Shown in pieces: positions 53,393 through 62,818 of a stretch of DNA of 64,000 bases. The DNA comes from Lachnoclostridium sp. Marseille-P6806 (GTDB lineage Bacteria; Bacillota; Clostridia; Lachnospirales; Lachnospiraceae), in assembly GCF_900625025.1 (NCBI RefSeq), contig NZ_LR130574.1, positions 434,001 through 498,000 of the forward strand, read 5' to 3'. The notes below the pieces were generated by a model. The model was not told where the DNA came from. It ran no database searches and worked only from the letters and a program-made list of their open reading frames with translations. Both the position numbers and the translations under genes were made by a program. Numbering within the stretch: position 1 is the stretch's first letter; the number at the start of each line of letters is the position of its first letter.

Positions 53393-54860
53393 GATATCGC
53401 GCCCTGTACTGCCTGACGGTTATCTTCTCCATCTTCTTAAAGAGCCGGAAGAAATAATTTACATTGGGAATGCCGACCGCGTCGCTGATCGTCTCCGTGG
53501 AAGCTCCGCTTGTCCTGAGCATGAGCTTGGCCTTTTCTATCCGGAGATAGTTGACATACTGCACGTAATTCATATTGAATTTATGCTTGAAGTACTGCGA
53601 AAAGTACGACGCGCTCATCCCGAACCGCTCTGCCACCGCCGCCTGCGGAAGATCTCTCATATAATTTTCCTCAAGATATTCCCGGATCTGCTGGAGCTCG
53701 TCCTGCCCCTTGGCTCCCTTAGCCGTGAGCTCAACCATGCGGACCAGCCATTGTTCCATTGAGCGCAGGGATTCCATCCTGCTGATCATCCGGTAACTCG
53801 GTTCCTCCCCGATATAACTCTCTGCGCGGTCGAGACCGTACCATTTTTCACCATAGGCAATGGCTTCCTGAAGAAATCGCATAACCTCTTCCTTTATTCT
53901 CTCCGGGGACGGATGCTTTTCTCCGCAATACGCAAAATATTCCCGAATCTCTTTCCGCATTTTCCGGAGCCACACCGCCGAAAAGGCATCTTCACGGCTA
54001 AACGATATTCTCCTGTTTTCTCCCGCATGCTTCTCCGTTATTTCCGCCGGCGCTTCAAAAATCCGGCTTTTCTCATAAAAAAAAGATTCGGCAGCCGCTT
54101 CCCTCGCCTCTTCCATGCTCTCCTGAAGCGCCGCCTCGTTGGAAACGCTTCGGGAAACGCCGATATAACAGTTTTTACCCATATACAGGGACAGATTCCC
54201 GCTGATTTCTCCGAAATGCTTTTTCAGCGCGGCCAGTCCCCCGTCTCCCGCAATCATCCCGACAAGCTCGCAGCCGTGCCGGATAAAGCAGCTGCCGATA
54301 TCATATTTTTCAAGCATGTTCCTGACCATGCCGCCGACAAGCTCCATGCTGATATCCTCTTCCGTCGCACGGTACAGCTCGTTCTCCCCCCGGAAAACAA
54401 AAAACGCGCACCGCAGACAGCTCCCGGATTCCAGAATCCTCTTCGCGTCATCATGGATATAATTCCGCATATTTTCGAGCTCCCCGGAGCCGGCCTCCTT
54501 TTTCAGAGAGATCAGAATGTCCGGCAGCTCGTGTTCATTGAGCTCATGCTTCAGGATATACCTGCCGGCCCCGCACTCCATCGCCTCCCTTGCATAGGAA
54601 AAGTCTTCATAGCAGCTTACGACGACGAACTGCATTTTCGGATACTTCTCTCTCAGCTCTTTCATCAGGGAAAGTCCTGATTCCCCCGGAAGACGGATAT
54701 CCGTAAGAAGAATATCCGGAGGCTCTCCGGCGACGCCCTCTTTCGCTTCCTCCGCCGAAGCATAGGCTCCGGTCACGCGGATGACCGGCGATTCCTCTAT
54801 ACTCATCCGCAGCCCCAGCCGCACCAGCGTTTCATCCTCCACAATGGCTACCCGAATCAT
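53370..54860 (-). CDS. YesN-type AraC-family response regulator
   Basis: A 496-residue regulator. The receiver domain has Asp in LLTDIRLPGESG (about residue 56). A central region of about 240 residues resembles the uncharacterised middle domain of YesN proteins. The C-terminal AraC HTH pair includes LPQAAVAERFGMSASYFSQY and TISDAVGIPNVNYFFRLFKK. The ATG at 54858-54860 follows GAGGGGAGATCGG and overlaps the kinase gene by 29 bases. It probably activates the binding-protein gene immediately downstream. Confidence 0.92.
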   Translation of the reverse strand: MIRVAIVEDETLVRLGLRMSIEESPVIRVTGAYASAEEAKEGVAGEPPDILLTDIRLPGESGLSLMKELREKYPKMQFVVVSCYEDFSYAREAMECGAGRYILKHELNEHELPDILISLKKEAGSGELENMRNYIHDDAKRILESGSCLRCAFFVFRGENELYRATEEDISMELVGGMVRNMLEKYDIGSCFIRHGCELVGMIAGDGGLAALKKHFGEISGNLSLYMGKNCYIGVSRSVSNEAALQESMEEAREAAAESFFYEKSRIFEAPAEITEKHAGENRRISFSREDAFSAVWLRKMRKEIREYFAYCGEKHPSPERIKEEVMRFLQEAIAYGEKWYGLDRAESYIGEEPSYRMISRMESLRSMEQWLVRMVELTAKGAKGQDELQQIREYLEENYMRDLPQAAVAERFGMSASYFSQYFKHKFNMNYVQYVNYLRIEKAKLMLRTSGASTETISDAVGIPNVNYFFRLFKKMEKITVRQYRARYHKKVNET

Positions 54861-56628
54861 CCGATCTCCCCTCAATTACCGGAAGCGTAAGGCATACCCT
54901 CACTCCTCCGTCCGCATTATTCCCGATCTGCACCTGATAGCGTTCCCCATAATGAAGTCGGATACGTTCTCTTACATTTTCAATCCCCACACTGTCCCGG
55001 ACACTCTGCTCCGGTCCCGGCACGGCCGCATCCTCCGTTTTCGCGGCAGAAAAAGGATCCTTCGGCGCCGCTGCGGGAAGCCCTCTTCCGTTGTCGATGA
55101 TTTCCACCATCAGATCCTCACCCCGCCGCATTCTGATCTGAATTCTGCCCTCGCGGGAGCTCCCCCGGAAGCCGTGGATAATACAGTTTTCCACAAACGG
55201 CTGCAGCATGAACCGCCCGATCATAAGTCCCATGACGTTCTCCGGAATATCGTATTCCACCGTAAAATTCATGAAACGGATCTTCTGAATATAAATATAG
55301 CTTTCTACCAGATCGATTTCTTCCCGGACAGAGATATCATCCTGCTTGTTGTACGCCACACCGGAGGTCAGCTTCATCAGCGACTCCACCATCATTTTGA
55401 TGCTCTGCTGCTTATTCAGCACCGCCATCCATTTGATCGAATTCAGCGTATTGTATAAGAAATGCGGTCCGATCTGCATATAGAGCACCTTGATCCGCTG
55501 GAGATTTTTCGCTTCCTCCTCCGATCGGACTCTTGCCAGCAGACGCTGTATCTTGATGATCATTTCATTATACTTTTCCGCAAGCTGCCGGATCTCATTG
55601 CCGCCCGGAGGAAGCGGCACCTCCCGGAATTCTCCGAGCGAAACCCGCTCCATGCCCGAGCTCAGCATCCCGATCGGCCGGACAATAAAGCGGTGCATGG
55701 CAAAGTACCCGCAGAGCAGCACGATCACATAAAATACGGAAAACAGAACAGAGAGCCTGATCAGTGAATTTACGCGGGAATACAGCTCCTCCCGGTCCAC
55801 GACAGCCACGCTGGTCCATCCGGTTTCCTGCAGCCGGTCATACACGGCAATCTGAGGCTGTCCATCCTCCCCGGTGATGAAAACATACCCGCTGTCCGAG
55901 GAGAGAAGCGCCGGCGAAATACCCGTCCCCTCACTGGTCCCCACAAGCTGTTTCCGGTCCGAACCGATGATCTTTCCATCATCGGAAAAAATATACCAGT
56001 GACTTCCGCTTTCCGTGAGAACAGGATAATTCATCAGCTTTGCCAGCGAATCGCTGTAAAAAAACATATAAAGAACGCCCACGGCGCCGCTCGGAGAATT
56101 GATGGCTCTTCCAAGAGCATAGCACTTGGTTCTGGCGGAATTGACGCTCTGCATGATATTCGTCGGGAGCCATACCCTCTTTCCCTCCGCCGCAATGACG
56201 GCGGCCTCATATCTGTCCCGGTATTCCTGCAGATTCACATAGGATTTCCCATACGTATACACCTGGTTCTCGAGACAAAGCGCTATCCCGTTGGTCGATC
56301 TTCTCGTATTCAAAATCGACTTCATGACGACTTCCATGGCATCCGAGGACTCGCCATAGACGCCGCCGTCTATATATCGCTTTGTCGACGCATCATAATA
56401 GACGGTCATGGACAGCTCGTCGTAGTTTTCCAGAAGAAGCGCTATGCTTTTATTCGCTGCTTCCAGAAGATTTTTCCTCTCCTCGATCGCTGTCGTCAGA
56501 AGATCATGGGAATATCTTCTCACCATGAAGAGAAACAGGAAGACGCCGGGCATAATAATGGAAACCAGCAGAATAATAATAACCTGCACGCCGGTCCGGC
56601 TGCCGATCCATCTCCATGATCTCTTCAA
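54832..56628 (-). CDS. YesM-type sensor histidine kinase
   Basis: A 598-residue membrane kinase. Transmembrane helices at about 12-35 and 290-312 bound an extracellular dCache-like sensor. The His_kinase domain contains LYMQIGPHFLYNTLNSIKWM, and the ATPase domain IIDNGRGLPAAAP and VGIENVRERIRLHYGE. I start it at TTG 56626-56628, which overlaps the MATE stop codon as TTGA and has GGGGGCGGG upstream. The frame is open much further back but only as an out-of-frame reading of the MATE gene. Confidence 0.9.
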   Translation of the reverse strand: MKRSWRWIGSRTGVQVIIILLVSIIMPGVFLFLFMVRRYSHDLLTTAIEERKNLLEAANKSIALLLENYDELSMTVYYDASTKRYIDGGVYGESSDAMEVVMKSILNTRRSTNGIALCLENQVYTYGKSYVNLQEYRDRYEAAVIAAEGKRVWLPTNIMQSVNSARTKCYALGRAINSPSGAVGVLYMFFYSDSLAKLMNYPVLTESGSHWYIFSDDGKIIGSDRKQLVGTSEGTGISPALLSSDSGYVFITGEDGQPQIAVYDRLQETGWTSVAVVDREELYSRVNSLIRLSVLFSVFYVIVLLCGYFAMHRFIVRPIGMLSSGMERVSLGEFREVPLPPGGNEIRQLAEKYNEMIIKIQRLLARVRSEEEAKNLQRIKVLYMQIGPHFLYNTLNSIKWMAVLNKQQSIKMMVESLMKLTSGVAYNKQDDISVREEIDLVESYIYIQKIRFMNFTVEYDIPENVMGLMIGRFMLQPFVENCIIHGFRGSSREGRIQIRMRRGEDLMVEIIDNGRGLPAAAPKDPFSAAKTEDAAVPGPEQSVRDSVGIENVRERIRLHYGERYQVQIGNNADGGVRVCLTLPVIEGRSDDSGSHCGG

Positions 56629-58034
56629 TTTCCCGCCCCCGTATTCCGCATTTCCAGCCTCCGCGCCGGGCGCTTGACCAGAAGCACCGCGATCATCAGT
56701 ACGGCCGTCACCGCAAGGCTGACCGGATACACCGTCATAATGGCCGCAAAGCTCCTGTGCGCCGGAAACACCAGATATATCCACGCAATCCGGGTGCCGC
56801 ACACGCCGGCCATCGTCAACAGCGCCGGAATCAGCGATATCCCGTACCCCCGAAGATACCCGGAGATATCCTCGTAGAGGGTGCTGAAAACATAAGCAAA
56901 AAAGATATACATCAGCCGGGTGTAGCCGCTGCGGATCACCTCCGGATCGGCGTTGAAAAGCCCCAGAAGCTCTCTGCCGAGGAACAGGATCAACGCGACC
57001 GCCGCGCCAAGACCGAGATACCCCTCCGCCAGACACAGCGCCAGCGTCCGCCGGCAGCGCCCGAGCTTCCCCGCGCCGTAATTCTGTCCGGTAAAGGTCG
57101 TACAGGTCTGCGCGAACGAGTTCATCACATCATAGGCAAAAATCTCAATATTGAATGCCGCGCCGGAGGCTGCCATCACAATCGTTCCCAGACTGTTGAT
57201 CGCCGTCTGAATGATGATATTGGCAAAGGAGAATACCGCTCCCTGCAGCCCTGCCGGGATTCCGATCCGGAGAATGCGGGCCAGTATCGGCCCGTCCGGC
57301 CGGAGCGACGCGCGGCAAAGCCGGATCGCGCTCTGTGTGCGGAGCATTCCCGCAAAAAGGACCGCCGCGCTCATTCCGCTGGAGATCAGCGTCGCCAGCG
57401 CCACGCCGTCCACCGTCATACCAAGACCCGCGACAAACACAAAATTCAATGCCACATTGACTGCTCCCGCCGCCGTCAGCGCGATCAGCGGCGTCCGGGT
57501 ATCGCCATAGCCGCGGAAAATGGCCGCCGCGAAATTATAGAGCAGGATCAGCGGGACCCCCAGAAGATAGATGCGCAGGTAGCGCACGGCCAGCCCCAGC
57601 ACCTCCTCCGGCACGCTCTGGCTCCGGAGCATCGGCTCGGCAAAAAGCTCTCCGCACACCATGAGCATAACGCCCATCACAAGCGCCAGAACAACCGACG
57701 TATGCACCGCTTTCCGGATTGTGTCCTTGTCGCGTCCGCCGGCCGCATTGGCGACCACCACATTCGTCCCGAGAGAAATGCCCGTAAAGGAATGAACCAG
57801 CAGGCCGATCACCGGACTGCTCGCTCCCACCGCCGCCATGCAGACCGCACCCAGCTTCCCGGTGCAGCGCCCCACCACCGCGACATCCGCTGCGTTGAAC
57901 AGCTGCTGCAGAATCCCCGTCGCCGCCAGCGGCAGCGCATAGAGCAGGATCTTATCCCAGAGGGAGCCGTTTATCATATCCATTTCTTTTCTGCCGCCCG
58001 CTTCCGCGGCCGTCTTTCCCGTCATCTCATTCAT
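56625..58034 (-). CDS. MATE-family multidrug/solute efflux transporter
   Basis: A 469-residue antiporter with twelve predicted helices in two bundles. Typical features include PLAATGILQQLFNAADVAVV near the N-terminus, GRYLR-like loops and YEDISGYLRGYGISLIPALL in the second half. Substrate cannot be predicted. It is the first gene of the run and is translationally coupled to the YesM kinase, which is uncommon for a sugar locus. A 51 bp piece of this gene (56836-56886) recurs at the end of the GH38 gene 13 kb away. Confidence 0.92.
   Translation of the reverse strand: MNEMTGKTAAEAGGRKEMDMINGSLWDKILLYALPLAATGILQQLFNAADVAVVGRCTGKLGAVCMAAVGASSPVIGLLVHSFTGISLGTNVVVANAAGGRDKDTIRKAVHTSVVLALVMGVMLMVCGELFAEPMLRSQSVPEEVLGLAVRYLRIYLLGVPLILLYNFAAAIFRGYGDTRTPLIALTAAGAVNVALNFVFVAGLGMTVDGVALATLISSGMSAAVLFAGMLRTQSAIRLCRASLRPDGPILARILRIGIPAGLQGAVFSFANIIIQTAINSLGTIVMAASGAAFNIEIFAYDVMNSFAQTCTTFTGQNYGAGKLGRCRRTLALCLAEGYLGLGAAVALILFLGRELLGLFNADPEVIRSGYTRLMYIFFAYVFSTLYEDISGYLRGYGISLIPALLTMAGVCGTRIAWIYLVFPAHRSFAAIMTVYPVSLAVTAVLMIAVLLVKRPARRLEMRNTGAGN
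56836..56886 (-). repeat. MATE-gene segment duplicated in GH38
   Basis: This is the source of the 51 bp copy at 43683-43733, with 50 of 51 bases identical. Here it encodes a conserved MATE loop and helix, which makes it the likely original. Confidence 0.95.
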
Positions 58035-58160
58035 CCCTTACTGAATCCAACCCTTTCGCTTCTGTCCGATGCCGATCTGCGCCTGATACGCCTCCCGGAC
58101 CTGCATGATGCAGTCCCTCCGGCTGCGGTTCTCCCCGCACACCGTTCTTCTGACTGCTCT

Positions 58161-58189
58161 ACCATAACTTTATTCCGTACAAAGATCAA
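58161..58189 (-). promoter_or_regulatory. Probable promoter of the MATE-YesMN operon
   Basis: On the minus strand TTGATC (58184-58189), a 17-base spacer and TATGGT (58161-58166) lie about 127 bases ahead of the MATE start. The long leader holds no recognised riboswitch. Confidence 0.5.
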
Positions 58190-58235
58190 CATCTGACTGC
58201 AAGGCAGCCAGCATCCGTTTTCTTCGCCCTCACGC

Positions 58236-58272
58236 AAAAGACAGTCCCCGGCCTCATCTGCCGGGGACTGTC
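58236..58272 (-). terminator. Terminator of tRNA-Gln
   Basis: GACAGTCCCCGG and CCGGGGACTGTC form a perfect 12 bp stem with a 9-base loop, followed by T4 on the minus strand. Confidence 0.9.
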
Positions 58273-58281
58273 CGAAATAAA

Positions 58282-58354
58282 CTGGGCTAGAAGGATTCGA
58301 ACCTTCGAAATGACGGAGTCAGAGTCCGTTGCCTTACCACTTGGCGATAGCCCA
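58282..58354 (-). tRNA. tRNA-Gln(CTG)
   Basis: A 73-base cloverleaf. Acceptor stem TGGGCTA pairs with TAGCCCA. Anticodon stem ACGGA/TCCGT encloses CTCTGAC with anticodon CTG. The T arm is GAAGG-TTCGAAT-CCTTC. The discriminator is G and CCA is not encoded. The U1-A72 pair is typical of tRNA-Gln. It decodes CAG. Confidence 0.96.
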
Positions 58355-58392
58355 ATATGCAATTTGCAGCGGCGAACCCGCTACAAATTGAT

Positions 58393-58421
58393 ATTATACT
58401 GAAACACTTATGGAAATTCAA
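58393..58421 (-). promoter_or_regulatory. tRNA-Gln promoter
   Basis: TTGAAT (58416-58421), a 17-base spacer and a perfect TATAAT (58393-58398) on the minus strand lie about 40 bases before the mature 5' end. Confidence 0.82.
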
Positions 58422-58483
58422 GTCATTTATTCCATTTTAATTGTCCGACTTGTTCTGTGCGAATGCCGTTTTGTCTGACTCTC

Positions 58484-60595
58484 CTAGACCTCAAACAGCA
58501 GATCCTGATAGGTGGGGAAAGGCCACATCGCCTTGTCCACAAGGAGCTCCAGCTCGTCACAGGGCTTCCGGAGAGCCGCCATAGCCGGCTTGACCGAATC
58601 CTTATAGAAAAACGCCTGCTTTTTGCGGTCCGCGATCTGTCCCGCCTGTTCGTCCAGCGCTTTCAGGTTGTTCAGCGCATTATCCGCCTCATTGATGAGC
58701 GCGGCGACCTCGTTCAGGCGTCCCATCTCCGCCATAGTCGAGACCCCCGCCTGCTTCAGAGCATTGGTAGTGGTCGCCAGCCTCCCGGCATAGTGAATGC
58801 AGGCCGGAAGAATCTGCCGCCCCGCCATGTCGATCATGGTCAGCGCCTCGATGTTGATCATCTTGGCGTAGGTTTCATAGGTGATCTCCTCGCGCGAGGA
58901 CAGCTCCGCCTTTGTGAAGATGCCGAAGCGGGAGAACAGCGCCACCGACTTGTCCGTCGTCAGCGCGGAAGCCGCCTCCACCGTGGACGGAATATTCGGC
59001 AGACCGCGGCGGGCCGCCTCTCTGACCCACGCCTCCGCGTAGCCGTTGCCGCTGAAAATAATCCTCTGATGCTCAATCAGATTCTTCTTGATCAGATCGT
59101 GCACGGCGCCCGGAAAGTTTTCCGCCCGTTCGAGCTCGTCCGCCGCATCGGAAAACGCCTCCGCAACGATGGCATTGAGAACGGTGTTGGCCGAGCCGAT
59201 GGAATCCGCCGAGCCAACCATGCGAAACTCAAATTTATTACCGGTAAAGGCAAACGGCGAGGTACGGTTGCGGTCCGTCGCATCTTTTTTCACATCCGGC
59301 ATCGTAGAAATCCCGGTCCTCAGCACCCCTCCCTGAATATGCTTTTCCGCAACGCCCGTCTCAATGAGCTGGCGAACGACGTCCTCGAGCTGCTCGCCGA
59401 GAAATACGGAAATAATCGCGGGGGGCGCCTCTTTCTCCCCGAGACGATGATCGTTTCCCACATCCGACGCGCTCTGACGCAGGAGATCCGCATGGATGTC
59501 AACCGCCTTGAGCACGCAGGAGAGCACCAGAAGAAACTGGACGTTTTCCTCCGGCGATTCGCCCGGGTCAAGAAGATTCACGCCGGTGTCCGTCGTCAGC
59601 GACCAGTTGTTGTGCTTGCCGGAGCCGTTGATCCCCGCAAAAGGCTTTTCGTGCAGGAGGCACTGCATATTGTGATGAATCGCGACACGCTTCATCGCCT
59701 CCATGATGATCTGATTGTGATCCGTCGCCACATTGGCATTCTCGTAGATCGGCGCAAGCTCATGCTGGGCCGGAGCCGCCTCATTGTGCTGCGTTTTGGC
59801 CGGCACACCCAGCTCCCAGAGCTCGTTGTTGAGGTCTTTCATATACGCGCCGACGCGCTCCCGGATCACGCCGAAGTAATGATCCTCCATCTCCTGTCCC
59901 TTGGGAGCCGGCGCGCCGAACAGCGTCCGTCCGGTGAACACCAGATCCGAACGCTTCTGCCATTTTTCCATATCCACGAGAAAATATTCCTGCTCCGCGC
60001 CGACCGAGGGCGTCACCTTGCGGGCCGTCGTATTTCCGAACAGGCGGAGAATGCGGAGCGACTGTATATTGATCGCCTCCATCGAGCGCAGGAGCGGCGT
60101 CTTTTTGTCGAGCGCCTCACCGTTATAGGAGCAGAACGCGGTGGGAATGCAGAGCGTAAGGCCCGTTGCCGTCCTCTTCAGAAAAGCGGGCGAGGTGACA
60201 TCCCATGTCGTATAGCCGCGGGCCTCAAAGGTGGAGCGGAGGCCGCCCGAGGGGAACGAGGAGGCGTCCGGCTCGCCCATGATCAGCTCCTTGCCGGAAA
60301 ACTCCATCAGCATGTGGCCCTCCGGGTCGGGCGCGGTCACAAAGGCGTCGTGCTTCTCCGCAGTGATGCCCGTAAGCGGCTGAAACCAATGGGTATAATG
60401 GGTCGCGCCCTTTTCCATCGCCCAGTCCTTCATGGCCTTGGCCACGACATCCGCATCGGTGCGGGAGAGCTCGCCGCCCTCGCTGAGTATCCTCAGAATT
60501 TTCTGATAAACCTGCTTCGGAAGACGCTCGTGCATTGTGCTGATTGAAAAAACATTTTCACCGAACATTTTTTCCACATTCGTAATGTCTGCCAT
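58484..60595 (-). CDS. glnN: Glutamine synthetase type III (GlnN)
   Basis: A 703-residue cytosolic enzyme making glutamine from glutamate, ammonia and ATP. Type III features are present: FGENVFSISTMHERLPKQVY near the N-terminus, SYNGEALDKKTPLLRSM, VGAEQEYFLVD in the metal site, NEAAPAQHELAPIYENANVA and GINGSGKHNNWSL. Length is close to the usual 700-730 residues. The ATG at 60593-60595 has GGAGG three bases ahead. An extended -10 (60655-60663) may serve it. It stands alone, without glnB or amt neighbours. Confidence 0.96.
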   Translation of the reverse strand: MADITNVEKMFGENVFSISTMHERLPKQVYQKILRILSEGGELSRTDADVVAKAMKDWAMEKGATHYTHWFQPLTGITAEKHDAFVTAPDPEGHMLMEFSGKELIMGEPDASSFPSGGLRSTFEARGYTTWDVTSPAFLKRTATGLTLCIPTAFCSYNGEALDKKTPLLRSMEAINIQSLRILRLFGNTTARKVTPSVGAEQEYFLVDMEKWQKRSDLVFTGRTLFGAPAPKGQEMEDHYFGVIRERVGAYMKDLNNELWELGVPAKTQHNEAAPAQHELAPIYENANVATDHNQIIMEAMKRVAIHHNMQCLLHEKPFAGINGSGKHNNWSLTTDTGVNLLDPGESPEENVQFLLVLSCVLKAVDIHADLLRQSASDVGNDHRLGEKEAPPAIISVFLGEQLEDVVRQLIETGVAEKHIQGGVLRTGISTMPDVKKDATDRNRTSPFAFTGNKFEFRMVGSADSIGSANTVLNAIVAEAFSDAADELERAENFPGAVHDLIKKNLIEHQRIIFSGNGYAEAWVREAARRGLPNIPSTVEAASALTTDKSVALFSRFGIFTKAELSSREEITYETYAKMINIEALTMIDMAGRQILPACIHYAGRLATTTNALKQAGVSTMAEMGRLNEVAALINEADNALNNLKALDEQAGQIADRKKQAFFYKDSVKPAMAALRKPCDELELLVDKAMWPFPTYQDLLFEV

Positions 60596-60654
60596 AAACC
60601 TCCGGTCTCCTGCTGCCGTCTCTCTTTTGCCCGCATCGGCTTTCTGCGCATTGC

Positions 60655-60663
60655 TGTATACCA
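60655..60663 (-). promoter_or_regulatory. Possible extended -10 promoter of glnN
   Basis: On the minus strand TGGTATACA is an extended -10 about 60 bases ahead of the start. No -35 of quality lies 17 bases upstream. Confidence 0.4.
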
Positions 60664-60685
60664 AAATGCACCATATCCGGAAAAA

Positions 60686-61942
60686 TTACAAGTTTTTTCT
60701 GAGATTTTCCCCGGGCGTCATGCGCAGAAGATCTCCTGTCTGCACCGGCTCATCCAGCGTGAGCCAGAGCGGCTGCTTCGGATGCGGCGCGCTGCTCACC
60801 GCCTCTCCCTCCTCCGTGTGCAGCGCCAGCACACGGGCCGGGACATCGCGCCCGTCCGGCTTCATGATTTCAATGCGGTCTCCGACGCAGAACTTGTTTC
60901 TCTGCTCAAAATATCCCCGTCCCGCCTCGTCAACCGATCCGATCCGTCCCAAATATACCGCGTCCTGCGTATAGATATTGTTGTCGTAGACCATCGAGCT
61001 CTCATCCGGCCTGCCGAAGTAGAAGCCGGTCGTAAACTGCCGGTAGGTGCATTTGCGAATCTCCTCCCGGTACCAGTCCAGATTCGCCCGGTATTTCTCC
61101 TCGCTCTCCGTGCAGTCGTCGATCGCCCGGCGGTAGGTCCGCGCGACCGCCGCGACATAGAGCGTCGTCTTCATGCGGCCCTCGATTTTAAAGCTGTCGA
61201 TCCCCGCCCCGAGGAGCTCCGGGATATGTTCGATCATGCAGAGGTCTCTGGAATTAAATATATAGCTGCCACGGTCATTCTCATAAACCGGAAGATATTC
61301 GCCCGGCCTCGTCTCTTCAACCAGTGCATACTTCCAGCGGCAGGGGTGCGTGCAGGCCCCGCGGTTCGCGTCGCGTCCCGTAAAAAAATTGGACAGCAGG
61401 CATCTTCCGGAATAGGAGATGCACATCGCGCCGTGAATGAACGCCTCCAGTTCAAGCTCCGGGGACGTTTTCTCCCGTATCTCCCGGATCTCCGCAAGGC
61501 TCAGCTCCCGCGCACAGACGACGCGCTTTGCCCCGAGCCTGTGCCAGAACCGGAACGTCTCATAGTTAGTGTTGTTCGCCTGCGTGGAAATGTGCCGCTC
61601 CGCGTTCGGACAGAGGCGTCCCGCTTTCTCAAACATGCCGGGGTCCGCGATGATCAGCGCGTCCGGCTTCAGCTCCGCCAGCTCGCGGAGGTAATCATCC
61701 GCCGCCGCAAGATCGCTGTTATGCGCCAGTATATTCGCTGTCACATGCACCTTGACGCCGTGCCCGTGGGCATAGCGGATACCCTCCACCATATCCTCCC
61801 GCGAGAAGTTCTTCGCCTTTGCGCGGAGACTGAACGCCTCCCCTCCGATATATACGGCGTCCGCCCCAAAATTCACCGCCGTCTTTAATACCTCCAAACT
61901 GCCCGCGGGGATGAGCAGCTCCGGTTTTCCGTTTTTCAGCAT
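60686..61942 (-). CDS. U32-family protein, TrhP-like tRNA uridine hydroxylation factor
   Basis: A 418-residue member of peptidase family U32. ELLIPAGSLEVLKTAVNFGA opens the TIM-barrel domain. The signature EAFIHGAMCISYSGRCLLSN and the Cys-rich GACTHPCRWKYAL (Fe-S cluster ligands) are intact. U32 proteins of this kind (E. coli YegQ/TrhP; B. subtilis YrrN and YrrO) form 5-hydroxyuridine at tRNA position 34. It directly follows trmR, whose product methylates that hydroxyl, so the two probably make 5-methoxyuridine. B. subtilis has two adjacent U32 genes in this context, and here I see one. Confidence 0.9.
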   Translation of the reverse strand: MLKNGKPELLIPAGSLEVLKTAVNFGADAVYIGGEAFSLRAKAKNFSREDMVEGIRYAHGHGVKVHVTANILAHNSDLAAADDYLRELAELKPDALIIADPGMFEKAGRLCPNAERHISTQANNTNYETFRFWHRLGAKRVVCARELSLAEIREIREKTSPELELEAFIHGAMCISYSGRCLLSNFFTGRDANRGACTHPCRWKYALVEETRPGEYLPVYENDRGSYIFNSRDLCMIEHIPELLGAGIDSFKIEGRMKTTLYVAAVARTYRRAIDDCTESEEKYRANLDWYREEIRKCTYRQFTTGFYFGRPDESSMVYDNNIYTQDAVYLGRIGSVDEAGRGYFEQRNKFCVGDRIEIMKPDGRDVPARVLALHTEEGEAVSSAPHPKQPLWLTLDEPVQTGDLLRMTPGENLRKNL

Positions 61943-61944
61943 CC

Positions 61945-62652
61945 TTATGCCTCTCCCTCTGCCTCCTCCGCGCCGCGCCCCCTCCGGACTGACAGCGCCG
62001 CGCCGTCCCCGGTTCCCAGAAGAACCGTCCGGAGCTCCGGCGTCTCCATCAGGAGCTCCAGATACTCGCGCATCCGCCTGTGAATCGTCCGGTTCCGTCT
62101 CGTTACGGCATAGCGGGATTCCAGAATGTCGCCGTCCTGCAGAATATTATCCGACACGAGAACACCGCCCGGCGCAAGGAGACGCAGCACCTCCGGAAAA
62201 AAGCCCGCGTACTGCCCTTTCGCAGCGTCCATGAAAATCAGATCATACGGCCCTGCGAGAGTGGGGAGGAGCTTTGCTGCATCACCCTCAAGCAGGCGGA
62301 TCGGCTCTGCCGAAGAGGTCTCCGCCGAAGAGACCTCCGCCGCCGCGAAATTTCGCCTCGCTTCCCGCGCTCTCTCCCCGTCGCGTTCGATCGTCGTAAC
62401 ATGCGCCCCGGGCGGCGCGTATTCCCGCAGGAACAGCGCCGAATATCCCACCGCGGCGCCCACCTCCAGAATCTCACGCGGGCGCTGCAGCGCAAGGAAA
62501 AACTGGAGAAGCCTCTGCGTCTGCGGGCGAATCATCGGAACGCCGTCCTCTCTTGCCCGCCGTTCCAGCGCAGCAAGAAACGGCGTCTGCTCTGTCGCCC
62601 ATGATTCAATAAACACGGAGAGACGCTCCTCTCTCTCCAGCCATTCCTCCAT
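61945..62652 (-). CDS. trmR: SAM-dependent O-methyltransferase, TrmR-like
   Basis: A 235-residue class I methyltransferase. The SAM-binding motif is ILEVGAAVGYSALFL, with LIFMDAAKGQYAGFFPEVLR and PGGVLVSDNILQDGDI behind it; these match B. subtilis YrrM (TrmR), which methylates 5-hydroxyuridine-34 in tRNA. A VSSAETSSAE insert in the loop before IRLLEGDA is encoded by a 15 bp repeat (62305-62349). The ATG at 62650-62652 follows GGAGGACTACTT, which belongs to dispersed element copy D. It precedes the U32 gene by 2 bases. Confidence 0.88.
   Translation of the reverse strand: MEEWLEREERLSVFIESWATEQTPFLAALERRAREDGVPMIRPQTQRLLQFFLALQRPREILEVGAAVGYSALFLREYAPPGAHVTTIERDGERAREARRNFAAAEVSSAETSSAEPIRLLEGDAAKLLPTLAGPYDLIFMDAAKGQYAGFFPEVLRLLAPGGVLVSDNILQDGDILESRYAVTRRNRTIHRRMREYLELLMETPELRTVLLGTGDGAALSVRRGRGAEEAEGEA
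62305..62349. repeat. 15 bp tandem repeat inside trmR
   Basis: Three 15-base units start at 62305, 62320 and 62335. The first two differ at three positions and the third is diverged. They encode the pentapeptide [V/T]SSAE. Confidence 0.75.
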
Positions 62653-62695
62653 AAGTAGTCCTCCATGCCAAAGCGTTTTACGCGAGGCACACGCC
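62653..62695 (-). repeat. RBS-carrying dispersed element, copy D (truncated)
   Basis: On the minus strand GGCGTGTGCCTCGC, AAAACGCTTTGGCATGGAGG and ACTACTT lead into the trmR ATG. The hairpin half of the element is missing; an unrelated terminator stands there instead. Confidence 0.75.
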
Positions 62696-62700
62696 ATCAT

Positions 62701-62727
62701 AAAAGGGGAAGTCCATCGGACTTCCCC
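62701..62727 (-). terminator. Terminator after the MltG-like gene
   Basis: GGGGAAGTCC and GGACTTCCCC form a perfect 10 bp stem with a 3-base loop followed by T4 on the minus strand. trmR lies beyond it, so its expression needs readthrough or another promoter. Confidence 0.85.
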
Positions 62728-62818
62728 GGTTTTATAAAGGATATTCGTCGCCGGCCGCACGCAGAGAAAGAGCGCCGCCGCGAAAGCGCGTCTTTTTATG
62801 GCTTTCGCCTTTCTATGG

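Noticed and set aside
56629..57036. N-terminal extension of the YesM kinase at 54832-56628
   Set aside because: The extra residues are an out-of-frame reading of the MATE gene. The TTG overlapping the MATE stop gives a normal membrane-anchored N-terminus.
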